Positions 32,947 through 40,580 of a stretch of 64,000 nucleotides of DNA are shown here, piece by piece. The position numbers were made by a program, and so were the translations under genes. The notes below the pieces were generated by a model that searched no databases, was not told where the DNA came from, and saw only the letters and a program-made list of their open reading frames with translations. The DNA is taken from positions 3,684,418-3,748,417 of the forward strand of contig NZ_LGHP01000001.1 of NCBI RefSeq assembly GCF_001280845.1, read 5' to 3'. How positions within the stretch are numbered: the first letter of the stretch is position 1; each line of letters opens with the position of its first letter. This DNA comes from Bacillus sp. FJAT-28004. Its GTDB lineage: Bacteria > Bacillota > Bacilli > Paenibacillales > Paenibacillaceae.

Positions 32947-34254
32947 CTAAGGTGCTTGTACCGCGGCAAAAGGCACAACGGCTCTGCGGTATTTCATAAG
33001 ACCGATACAAATATCGCGAAGAAGGCATTCTTTATGCTCGCCGTGATCAGGATATCGAATCAAATCGCCACCGTTATGCACGAGGACCTTCCCTCCACTT
33101 CCATCTATTGAAGGATACTGCCATATATAATCGGACGAATATCTCGCATGTTCAGTCCCTATGGATGTAAGACCTAAAGCATGTTCAGGCAATGGAGTAA
33201 ATCCTCTTGCATACGTCCCGAGTATCCCTTCCCAGCCATCAAAGTCTTCTGGCATATTCTTGAAAAATTCAAAGGGATCATTCTCTACTCTTATCTTGAG
33301 ATTCGTATAGGGGACAGGCGATACCATTTGGGATGGTTTTAAAAATGGAAGCACGCACACAGCAACATCTATATTTAATATGAGTTGTCCGCCATTTTTA
33401 ACATAATCCATTATTCTATCCGAATATTTTTCCATATATATTTGATCGCAATGACCAGGGATATAGATGATATCACAGTTCCAAACCTCATCTGGAATAG
33501 GACGAATACCATAGTATTCGATTTGTCCGCTTGTACCTTCAAACGTTTTCGATAAATACGAGGGAGTATCCACAGAATCTATCCCTGTTGTTTGTAAATA
33601 AGCCATTTTAAACGGTTGTATCTGATTTCGATCAATTCCAAGCTCGTTATTAAGCCATGGATAAAACCTTTGAAGTAGTTTAGTTGTTGTTGGCATAAAT
33701 CGTTGACCGTTATGACTATGAGGGTCAAGTGTTGTGATAAAAACTCTACCCCCGCCTTCTAAATCCTTAAAATCAATGACAACGGAATCATGAGTATCTT
33801 CTATCGCAAGCAATGTAGTCCCATTATGATTTCCCTTGTATGCACCATGCCAGTGCCAATGTAAATGCTCAGGCTTCACATATTCAAACAAAGAATGGTT
33901 TCCATGATCGGGAACATATAGTTCTATTTTACGTTCTGGTCTCGTCCACCATAGCCAATCCTTAGTGTTACACTCAACCCACTCTATATTTACAACGTCT
34001 AATAGTTGATCAGCTTTATCTAGTGCAAAAATGAGTAGAAATCCGCCATTTCTAACATAATCATTAAGCTGTTTTTTATGAAGCAGAATGCGGTCACTGT
34101 GACTATGACAAGAAATAATGACTGCACCAAATTCCTCCAAGTTAAAGTTAGACAGGTCATCCGCATATATGAATTGATCCATGTGATGAGCAAAATCCCA
34201 ATAGCTGATTAACTGGGCACTTGTTCCCGTTGTAACATAAGCGATTTTTTTCAA
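32947..34254 (-). CDS. Unknown protein with two GATase1/flavodoxin-like halves (copy 2)
   Basis: 435 aa, no signal peptide or membrane helix. Two similar halves: residues about 4-80 (IAYVTTGTSAQLISYWDFAH, FGAVIISCHSHSDRILLHKK, LNDYVRNGGFLLIFAL) and about 215-300 (MAYLQTTGIDSVDTPSYLSK, CDIIYIPGHCDQIYMEKYSD, MDYVKNGGQLILNI). Both resemble the class I glutamine amidotransferase-like/flavodoxin fold, but no catalytic Cys-His-Glu triad is evident. Between them is a histidine-rich strip (HLHWHWHGAYKGNHNG, then LDPHSHNGQRF), suggestive of metal or polar ligand binding. Nearly identical in plan to the upstream gene, 19 bases apart. Last gene of an iron-siderophore ABC operon with a Fur box. Function unknown; a role in siderophore or iron handling is inferred from context. 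Confidence 0.6.
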   Translation of the reverse strand: MKKIAYVTTGTSAQLISYWDFAHHMDQFIYADDLSNFNLEEFGAVIISCHSHSDRILLHKKQLNDYVRNGGFLLIFALDKADQLLDVVNIEWVECNTKDWLWWTRPERKIELYVPDHGNHSLFEYVKPEHLHWHWHGAYKGNHNGTTLLAIEDTHDSVVIDFKDLEGGGRVFITTLDPHSHNGQRFMPTTTKLLQRFYPWLNNELGIDRNQIQPFKMAYLQTTGIDSVDTPSYLSKTFEGTSGQIEYYGIRPIPDEVWNCDIIYIPGHCDQIYMEKYSDRIMDYVKNGGQLILNIDVAVCVLPFLKPSQMVSPVPYTNLKIRVENDPFEFFKNMPEDFDGWEGILGTYARGFTPLPEHALGLTSIGTEHARYSSDYIWQYPSIDGSGGKVLVHNGGDLIRYPDHGEHKECLLRDICIGLMKYRRAVVPFAAVQAP

Positions 34255-34272
34255 CTTTGCCTCCTAATAATT

Positions 34273-35583
34273 TCATTCTTTAACTTGTACCCCAGCAAAA
34301 GGCACAACTGCTCTGCGATATTTCATAAGACCTACACAAATATCACGAACAAGGCATTCTTTATGCTCACCGTGATCAGGATATCGCACCATATTATCAC
34401 CGTTATGCACGAATACCTTTCCGCCACTTCCATCTAAAGTAGGATACTGCCATATATAATCTGATGCATGTTTTGCATTTTCAGCCCCTATGGATGTGAG
34501 ACCTATAGCATTTTCAGGTAATTGCGTAAATCCTCTTGAATACTGCCCTATTATGCCGCTCCACCCATCAAAGTCATCTGGCATATTCTTAAAAAATTCA
34601 AATGGATCATTTTCTACTCTTACCTTGATATTCGTATAGGGGGTTGGCGGCACCGTTTGGAATGGCTTTAAAAATGGCAGCCAGCATACAGCTACTTCTA
34701 TATTTAATATGAGTTGTCCACCATTCTTGACATATTCCATCATTCTATCCGAGTATCGTTGCATATAGATATTGTCACCAAGACCAGGGTAGTAGATGAT
34801 ATCACAGTCCCACACCTCATCCGGAATAGGACGAACGCCATAGTATTCGATTTGTCCGCCTGTGCCTTCAAAGGTTTGCGCTAAATATGAAGGCGTATTC
34901 TCAGAGTCAAACGATGTCGTTTGCAAATAAGCCACTTTAAACGGATTGATCTTATTTCTGTCGATGCCAAGCTCGTTATTAATCCACGGGTAAAACTGTT
35001 TTAACAGTTTAATAGCTGCAGGCATAAATCGTTGACCGTTATGGCTATGCGGGTCTAGCGTTGTGATGAAAACTCTACCCCCGCCTTCTAAACCCTGAAA
35101 ATCGACGATAACGGACTCATCCGTATCCTCTATCGCGAGCAATGCAGTCCCGTTATGATTTCCCTTGAATGAACCATGCCAGTGCCAACCCAGATTCTCA
35201 GGCTTTACAAAATCAAAAAAGGAGTGATTCTTGTGGTCCGGAACATATAACTCTACTTTCCCGCCCGGCTTCGTCCACCATAGCCAATCCTTGGTTTTTG
35301 AATCGACCCATTCTATGCTTACAACATCTAAAAGCTGATCTGCTTGATCAAGCGCAAAAACTAAGAGAAATCCGCCCATTCTTACATAGTCATTCAGCTG
35401 TTTTTTATGGGGCAGAATACGGTCACTATGACAATGACAAGATATAATGACTGCGCCGAACTCCTCCAAATTAAAATGAGGGAGGTCGTCAGCATAAATC
35501 AATTGATCTACGTAATGCGCATAATCCCAATAGCTGATTAACTGCGAACTTATTCCCGTGTGTACATAAGCGATTTTTTTCAT
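34273..35583 (-). CDS. Unknown protein with two GATase1/flavodoxin-like halves (copy 1)
   Basis: 436 aa, a tandem paralogue of the following gene (49 of the first 60 residues identical by eye). It has the same two-half plan: IAYVHTGISSQLISYWDYAH and FGAVIISCHCHSDRILPHKK in the first half, and VAYLQTTSFDSENTPSYLAQ, CDIIYYPGLGDNIYMQRYSD in the second. The histidine strip is shorter here (NLGWHWHGSFKGNHNG). No secretion signal. It starts nine bases after the ATPase gene of the Fe-siderophore importer. No characterised homologue recognised; the duplication inside one operon argues for a heterodimer or for two related substrates. Confidence 0.6.
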   Translation of the reverse strand: MKKIAYVHTGISSQLISYWDYAHYVDQLIYADDLPHFNLEEFGAVIISCHCHSDRILPHKKQLNDYVRMGGFLLVFALDQADQLLDVVSIEWVDSKTKDWLWWTKPGGKVELYVPDHKNHSFFDFVKPENLGWHWHGSFKGNHNGTALLAIEDTDESVIVDFQGLEGGGRVFITTLDPHSHNGQRFMPAAIKLLKQFYPWINNELGIDRNKINPFKVAYLQTTSFDSENTPSYLAQTFEGTGGQIEYYGVRPIPDEVWDCDIIYYPGLGDNIYMQRYSDRMMEYVKNGGQLILNIEVAVCWLPFLKPFQTVPPTPYTNIKVRVENDPFEFFKNMPDDFDGWSGIIGQYSRGFTQLPENAIGLTSIGAENAKHASDYIWQYPTLDGSGGKVFVHNGDNMVRYPDHGEHKECLVRDICVGLMKYRRAVVPFAGVQVKE

Positions 35584-35592
35584 ATTTACCTC

Positions 35593-36384
35593 TTAATATT
35601 GATGTAGATCGATTGGTAAAATGGTTGAATAGGATTTCTCCGCTTGCTCAAACGATAGTATTTCAGAATTGATTCCAAAATAATTTCGTAGATTCGTAGT
35701 GTTAACGACATTTTCAGTTTTATCGAAAATAAACTTATCTTTTCCTAGGAGCAACGTTGACTGTGCTATACGAAAGGCATGCTGAGGGAAATGAGTGTTA
35801 ATAATAATCGAATATTCCCCTTGTGCATTTAACTCTTCGACAACATTCAATACCTTTAGTTGATTTTTCAAATCAAGATGAGATTCAGGCTCGTCCATGA
35901 TAAGTATTTTTGGATTTTTGATCAGAGCTCGTGCAATTAAAACCATTTGCAGCTCGCCACCGCTCATTTTGTTGCAATTTCGTTCACTTAGATATTCAAT
36001 ACCTAGCTTTCTTAATTGCTCATAGGATTTCTCGTAATCCTCTTTTTTAGGAAGCCTGCCCATTTTTACATGAGGAGATAAGCCCATAACGGTCATTTCA
36101 AGTCCTGTAAATCCAAATGCCATGCTTTTCGATTGTGGAACATAGGCTACTAGCTTCCAATACTTACTAGCAGACATTTGTTTAACCGACTCACCATTTA
36201 TACGTATATCACCTGATTTATACTCTAAAAATCCCAATAAGCATTTGACAAATGTCGTCTTACCAATCCCGTTTGCTCCTAATATGGCTAATGTTTCACC
36301 CTTGTTTACGTTAAAGGATAAATCTTTAAATATCTGCCTATCTGAGCTAGGGTAGTGAAAGTTAAGATTTTCAACGCTAATCAT
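35593..36384 (-). CDS. ABC transporter ATPase, iron/siderophore (FecE/FepC-like)
   Basis: 263 aa. Walker A is GANGIGKTT, the signature is MSGGELQ, Walker B is KILIMDEP, followed by the H loop in NTHFPQHAFRIA. This is the FecE/FhuC class. The ATG at 36384 is chosen because GGAGGAG precedes it; an upstream in-frame start at 36435 would overlap the permease further. Overlaps the permease stop by eight bases, so coupled translation is likely. Energises uptake of a ferric chelate. Confidence 0.87.
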   Translation of the reverse strand: MISVENLNFHYPSSDRQIFKDLSFNVNKGETLAILGANGIGKTTFVKCLLGFLEYKSGDIRINGESVKQMSASKYWKLVAYVPQSKSMAFGFTGLEMTVMGLSPHVKMGRLPKKEDYEKSYEQLRKLGIEYLSERNCNKMSGGELQMVLIARALIKNPKILIMDEPESHLDLKNQLKVLNVVEELNAQGEYSIIINTHFPQHAFRIAQSTLLLGKDKFIFDKTENVVNTTNLRNYFGINSEILSFEQAEKSYSTILPIDLHQY

Positions 36385-37390
36385 CCCACACTCCTCCTGT
36401 TCTTTTAAGCAGATAGATAAAGAATGGCACACCAATAAGCGAGCTTATAATAGAAAGAGGAATTTCTGCTCCTGTTATGGATCTTGCAAGTGTATCTGTA
36501 ATTAGCACGAAAATACCACCCATAATCATACTAGCTGGCACTAAATGCCTATTATCTGTTCCGACGATCATCCGAGTAAAATGCGGTACAATAAGCCCAA
36601 CAAAACTAATAATACCAGCAATAGATACAATCGCTGCAACAATGACTGTTGTGAAAAAGATAATAATAATACGTGCTTTTTTCACATTTATGCCCAGCGA
36701 AGTCGCTTCCTCCTCATCTAGAGAAAGAAGATTTAGTTGCCATCTGTATTTATAGAGGACAATTAAAGAAATCAAAATACTAGGCATTGTTCTAATAATG
36801 GTTTCCTTCGAAGGTCCAGCAAGTGAGCCCATAAGCCAAAAGGTGATAGCAGGAAGTTCATTTTTGGGATCGGCCAAATACTTTAGTATGGCGACGCCAG
36901 AGTCAAATAATGCGCTAGTAATAATTCCTGCAAGTACGAGCATAAGCACAGTAAGACGCCCGCGTCTTCTTGCGATGATATAGGTGAGGTACATCCCTGC
37001 AAATGCAAAGAGTACGGCAAAAAACTGCGTGCCAAGCGTTGTTCCAATCGTTATTATGCCAAGAGCTGCACCAAAGCTGGCTCCCGATGATACGCCTAAA
37101 ATATGCTCACTTACGAGCGGATTACCAAAAGTAGCCTGCAAAGCAGCACCAGAAACAGCAATGCCAGCTCCGATAACGACAGCTAATAGTACACGAGGAA
37201 TTCTAACTTCATGAACGACTACTGAAATCTTTGAGTCTGATAAAGAATCTGGGTTAATGATTGAATAGAAAACATCTAGCGGGGCGATTGTGTATCTTCC
37301 GATACAAATCGCCGCCACCATTAAAATAAACAAGGAAAGAGAGGATAATACGTAAAAGTTCCTAAGACGCCTTTGTCTAGCTGCTACCAT
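36377..37390 (-). CDS. Iron/siderophore ABC transporter permease (FecCD family)
   Basis: About 338 aa with 8-10 helices. Signature regions RIPRVLLAVVIGAGIAVSGA, then ALQATFGNPLVSEHILGVSS (the QxxxxNPLxxxxxLGxxxGA motif) and ATSLGINVKKARIIII, FVGLIVPHFTRMIVG for the coupling loop. A single permease gene, so it probably works as a homodimer. The ATG at 37390 follows AAGGAGAGG. Between the binding protein and ATPase genes. Confidence 0.9.
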   Translation of the reverse strand: MVAARQRRLRNFYVLSSLSLFILMVAAICIGRYTIAPLDVFYSIINPDSLSDSKISVVVHEVRIPRVLLAVVIGAGIAVSGAALQATFGNPLVSEHILGVSSGASFGAALGIITIGTTLGTQFFAVLFAFAGMYLTYIIARRRGRLTVLMLVLAGIITSALFDSGVAILKYLADPKNELPAITFWLMGSLAGPSKETIIRTMPSILISLIVLYKYRWQLNLLSLDEEEATSLGINVKKARIIIIFFTTVIVAAIVSIAGIISFVGLIVPHFTRMIVGTDNRHLVPASMIMGGIFVLITDTLARSITGAEIPLSIISSLIGVPFFIYLLKRTGGVWDD

Positions 37391-37402
37391 CAAAACCTCT
37401 CC

Positions 37403-38521
37403 TTATTGCATAAACATTTCGAAGTATTTGCTATTTTTGTTCTCTTCAACATTTAGAATTTGATCAATATCTTCATCGGTTACATCGATATTGTATAACA
37501 GTTTATAATCATCACGGACCTGTTCGCGCATACTAAAGTCCTTGAATTTCTCCGGATTCGCTAAGAAAGCATAGAAATACCAGGTAATTCCTGGATTATC
37601 AAGTTGAGATGCTGCTGGGGCTTTGTACACTCTTTTTTCTTTTACAGCTGTCAGGTTTTTAAGGACAGGATGATTAAAGAAATATTCGGGAGTTATATCT
37701 TTTGCAAAATCGCCAATAACGATCATATTAGGATCCCATTGTAGCAAGGTTTCTGCATTGATCTCAGCATCTGGTGTATCAAATTTACCAACTGTATAGG
37801 TAAGGTTTTCCACCTTATGTACAGCAGTGTGAGGGAGTTCTGTTCCCCATACTGTGATTTTATTTTCAGCCACATTGCCTATAAAAACATGATTTTGTCG
37901 CTCATCTTCTGTTAGGCTTTCGGTTACTTTAAGAACGGCTTGTTTTGATTTCTCATGGTGTGCAAAAACCTCATCTACTCGATCTTGCTTTCCTAGAGCT
38001 TTACCGTACAATGTATATCTTTCAATATCGTCAGCATATTTACCCCAGTTTACAGCTATAACATCAATGCCAGCATCTTCTAGGGGCTTAATTCCTTCTT
38101 CTCCAAAATTCCATTGATAAACAACATCAGGGGCCAGCTTTAAAATACTTTCAACATTTGGCTTTGACCAATCACCTTGCATGATGTCAGATTTCACATT
38201 TAGAATTCCTGGATATTTTTTTGCAACGACACCGCCTGCAATATTATTATCTTGATCAGCTTTTACCATGCCTAAGTATGGTTCAGCGGATTGTGTAATA
38301 GAAAGCATTTCAGATCCCTCGGCTGGAAACAGCACGAATGATTTTGCATATCCTTTCTCAAGAACAACCTCTTTGCCTCTACCGTCAACAATCTTTACCG
38401 GTGCAGATGCACTGCTCTCATTAATGCTTCCGTTATTCTTAGGGCTGTTATCCGTGCTTTGGCAACCTACAGAAGTTAATACCACAGTACCTATTAAACT
38501 AGTCAATAATAATTTTTTCAT
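37403..38521 (-). CDS. Iron/siderophore ABC transporter substrate-binding lipoprotein
   Basis: 372 aa. Signal peptide MKKLLLTSLIGTVVLTSVGC with the lipobox SVGC (Cys20). The PBP type III fold is indicated by IVDGRGKEVVLEKGYAKSFV, the LKLAPDVVYQWNFG helix and the closing EINAETLLQWDPNMIVIG. First gene of the operon binding protein - permease - ATPase - two unknown proteins. It captures a ferric siderophore outside the membrane. A Fur box lies 197 bases upstream. Confidence 0.9.
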   Translation of the reverse strand: MKKLLLTSLIGTVVLTSVGCQSTDNSPKNNGSINESSASAPVKIVDGRGKEVVLEKGYAKSFVLFPAEGSEMLSITQSAEPYLGMVKADQDNNIAGGVVAKKYPGILNVKSDIMQGDWSKPNVESILKLAPDVVYQWNFGEEGIKPLEDAGIDVIAVNWGKYADDIERYTLYGKALGKQDRVDEVFAHHEKSKQAVLKVTESLTEDERQNHVFIGNVAENKITVWGTELPHTAVHKVENLTYTVGKFDTPDAEINAETLLQWDPNMIVIGDFAKDITPEYFFNHPVLKNLTAVKEKRVYKAPAASQLDNPGITWYFYAFLANPEKFKDFSMREQVRDDYKLLYNIDVTDEDIDQILNVEENKNSKYFEMFMQ

Positions 38522-38717
38522 ATCTTTTTTCCCCTTTGTATGTTGTACCTCTGATTCATGGTGTAGAAATGCTCTTTAGCTCAGGTCGACTGAAACTGTT
38601 TATCGAAACCTCTTCGGCTATTCATCCAGAGGACCGTTCAATTGAACATCGGGATCAGGGCTTGTACTTATAACATTCTCATTCCTTTTTAACCTAGGGA
38701 ACATAGTAGCATCCATT

Positions 38718-38736
38718 GATAATGATTGTCAATATC
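38718..38736. promoter_or_regulatory. Fur box
   Basis: GATAATGATTGTCAATATC matches the 19-bp Fur consensus GATAATGATAATCATTATC in 15 positions. Located in the promoter region of the siderophore importer; predicts iron repression. Confidence 0.75.
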
Positions 38737-38799
38737 AATTGTGGCTTCTTTTTCTCAATAAGATTTATAAATCCAGCATTTAGTAAATTGGGAACACTA

Positions 38800-38840
38800 A
38801 AACAGGGAAGAACCCTTGTTTATTGGGCTCTTCCCTGTTT
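38800..38840. terminator. Strong hairpin between the Fur promoter and site B
   Basis: AAACAGGGAAGA(A)CCC, loop TTGTTTATT, GGG(C)TCTTCCCTGTTT. The sequence before and after is A/T rich. No gene obviously ends here, so it may insulate the iron operon from neighbouring cassettes. Confidence 0.55.
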
Positions 38841-38846
38841 ATCAAT

Positions 38847-38898
38847 AAATTTGCGTCATTTGTGGTAAGGTTCACTGTATCATTCTAACTGCGAATTT
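38847..38898. repeat. rlmH-end-like palindromic site (site B)
   Basis: 38856-38876 on the minus strand reads S-E-P-Y-H-K-stop. The left arm (AAATTTGCG...) and right arm (GCGAATTTTG) are inverted around TTCA, with the core CTGTATCATTCTAAC. Member of the same family as sites A and C. Confidence 0.68.
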
Positions 38899-39282
38899 TG
38901 AAAGTGCATCTCATATTGGTGCCCATTCATTTTCAAACGATCATTGAAATACCAACACTCTTTTTCCAACATAATGTTACAACACATTACTACATTAAGA
39001 TCTCGATTTTTGTTTAAATGCTTCAACCATTCCAGACTATTTTGCTTCCAGCGCGTCATCGTTTATCGTTAGTGAAACATTATAAAGTCAACACTATCAA
39101 GCCTTTTCCTCATATTATGTGTCACCTTTTGAAATGAATTCACCTTGCTCCAGGGTTGACATTCGGGCAAAGATTTTTGTCTAAATATTTTTATGTATCT
39201 GGTTTATAACTCGACAGAAGTTCTATTGCAAGCTTGATATAATCTAGTTAACTCTTAATACTAGTTTGGGGGGAATGGAAGA

Positions 39283-39564
39283 ATGGAAGCTATTCTATTA
39301 TTCATCTGGAATCTAATGATGGTATTCAAACAGGATAATGCAAATCAGGCCGATAAAGGTAAACCAGCCTGTCTTGGCATAATCTATTCGTTTGAAGCGT
39401 ACTTGATTGAGAAACAATCCATATCCGTATTGCCAGATAGTCAAAAGAAAAATGAGCCATTGCAACCGTTCATCCCCATACAGAAAAGCCCGCAACGCAA
39501 CCCGCGTACCGAATGGCAGATTTGGTGCGAGAATAATAAAATGTTGTTCCAGAGCGCCGCTTAG
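39283..39564 (+). CDS. Hypothetical 93-aa protein (copy 1)
   Basis: 93 aa with a short hydrophobic N-terminus (MEAILLFIWNLMMVFKQ), a polar middle and a well-defined end NPRTEWQIWCENNKMLFQSA. The next gene encodes a paralogue with the same length and end. The ATG at 39283 follows GGGGGG. No known family recognised. It lies alone between cassette sites B and C. Possibly a membrane-associated small protein; function unknown. Confidence 0.6.
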   Translation: MEAILLFIWNLMMVFKQDNANQADKGKPACLGIIYSFEAYLIEKQSISVLPDSQKKNEPLQPFIPIQKSPQRNPRTEWQIWCENNKMLFQSAA

Positions 39565-39673
39565 CATTAACGTAAAGTTAGATCGCTCTAATTGTTGCAT
39601 AATAAAACATAGACTGTGAATTGCTAGTGGTGTGACTTGGTTAACCAATTTACAATTGAGAGGAATGAAATAA

Positions 39674-39955
39674 ATGAAAACAATTTTCTTCTTTTTCTGG
39701 AATCTTATACTGGGAATCAAACGAGTCCATATCAAACAGCTTCATAAGGAAACAACATGTCCCGTTTTAATCTATTCGATTGAAGAGCATATGATAAGGA
39801 AACAAACGGCAGCCGTCTTGCCAAGTAGGCGGAATCAGCATTGCATTAAGCTGCAGCAACCGCTCCCTATGCAGAAAGACCTTCAAAACAACCCCCGGGC
39901 CGAATGGCAGATTTGGTGCGAGAACAATAAGATGTTGTTCCAAAGTTCCGCTTGA
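39674..39955 (+). CDS. Hypothetical 93-aa protein (copy 2)
   Basis: Same length and plan as the upstream gene: hydrophobic N-terminus (MKTIFFFFWNLILGIKR), polar middle, and the end NPRAEWQIWCENNKMLFQSS. The DNA encoding the C-terminal end is highly conserved between the copies (49 of the last 55 bases), while the middle has diverged, so the end is under strong selection or recently copied. The ATG follows GAGAGG. Function unknown; the tandem arrangement next to att-like sites is notable. Confidence 0.62.
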   Translation: MKTIFFFFWNLILGIKRVHIKQLHKETTCPVLIYSIEEHMIRKQTAAVLPSRRNQHCIKLQQPLPMQKDLQNNPRAEWQIWCENNKMLFQSSA

Positions 39956-40082
39956 GAAGCTATATGCAGATTGGAATTAAGAATTTATTGAGTGAGTTAT
40001 ACTTCTCATTATCGGCCTGATCCAACTCATTTTACAATCCACTCTTTATCTCTTTTACAGTCCCAATGCTATACCAAAAAAT

Positions 40083-40131
40083 ATTTAGCCGTCATTTGTG
40101 ATAGGGTTCTCCGTATCATCTATAGAGCGAA
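40083..40131. repeat. rlmH-end-like palindromic site (site C)
   Basis: 40092-40112 on the minus strand reads G-E-P-Y-H-K-stop, nearly the same DNA as the real rlmH end (18 of 21 positions by eye). The right arm CCGTATCATCTATAGAGCGA matches site A, and its plus-strand reading is GSPYHL-stop. Centre TTCT. Confidence 0.72.
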
Positions 40132-40301
40132 GTCGAAAGGTACCTATTTTACTGACACCATGCATTCCTACATGACAATTACTATGTTCGAAACCCGTGC
40201 AATCCCGGCGGGGCGTCGTGTCTCTAATCAAAAATCAAAAAGCCCCTGAAACTTAATGTCTCAGAGGCAATAAATCTTTACTATTACATAAGTCGCAAGG
40301 G

Positions 40302-40421
40302 TTATGTCGTAAAACTAGGTTCGTATGCCTCAAACTCATAAATCCTTGCTGCAAGGTTGGTGGTTTGCGTAGGTGCCGTAACGTTCAACTTGATAAGTGA
40401 ACCATTGACCACGGCAAGAGC
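40302..40421 (-). pseudogene. 3' end of a discoidin (F5/8 type C) domain protein
   Basis: Read on the minus strand: AVVNGSLIKLNVTAPTQTTN, then LAARIYEFEAYEPSFTT-stop. The RIYEFEAY end is characteristic of F5/8 type C carbohydrate-binding domains that close glycoside hydrolases. No start or catalytic part remains. Relic between site C and the ABC-F gene. Confidence 0.5.
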
Positions 40422-40430
40422 TATCAAGAA

Positions 40431-40489
40431 ATCAATGCAGTAAAAAGACACTGAGCTTCTATTCATCAATGTCTTTTTACTGCATTGAT
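40431..40489. repeat. Perfect 20-bp inverted repeat
   Basis: ATCAATGCAGTAAAAAGACA (40431-40450), a 19-base loop, and the exact complement at 40470-40489. It lies 90 bases beyond the end of the ABC-F gene. Could be a terminator, a recombination scar or a MITE end. Confidence 0.65.
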
Positions 40490-40580
40490 ACTTTTCCATC
40501 AACATCATGTTTCATCGTTGAATTCGGACTAATTCACTTTAGCAATATTCTTGTAATCATTTTAATTAGAGGGTTGTAAT

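Larger units (their letters stand above)
38521..39282. other. Intergenic region, 762 bases, no gene seen
   Basis: Apart from the Fur box, the terminator at 38800 and site B, the stretch 38899-39282 shows only AT-rich sequence; a TATAAT at 39237-39242 may be the -10 box of the following 93-aa gene. No coding frame of note. Confidence 0.4.

Noticed and set aside
39313..39735. 140-codon minus-strand frame across the two 93-aa genes
   Set aside because: It is the antisense of the duplicated genes, has no ribosome binding site and its text is low in sense; the plus-strand genes have proper sites and a paralogous C-terminus.
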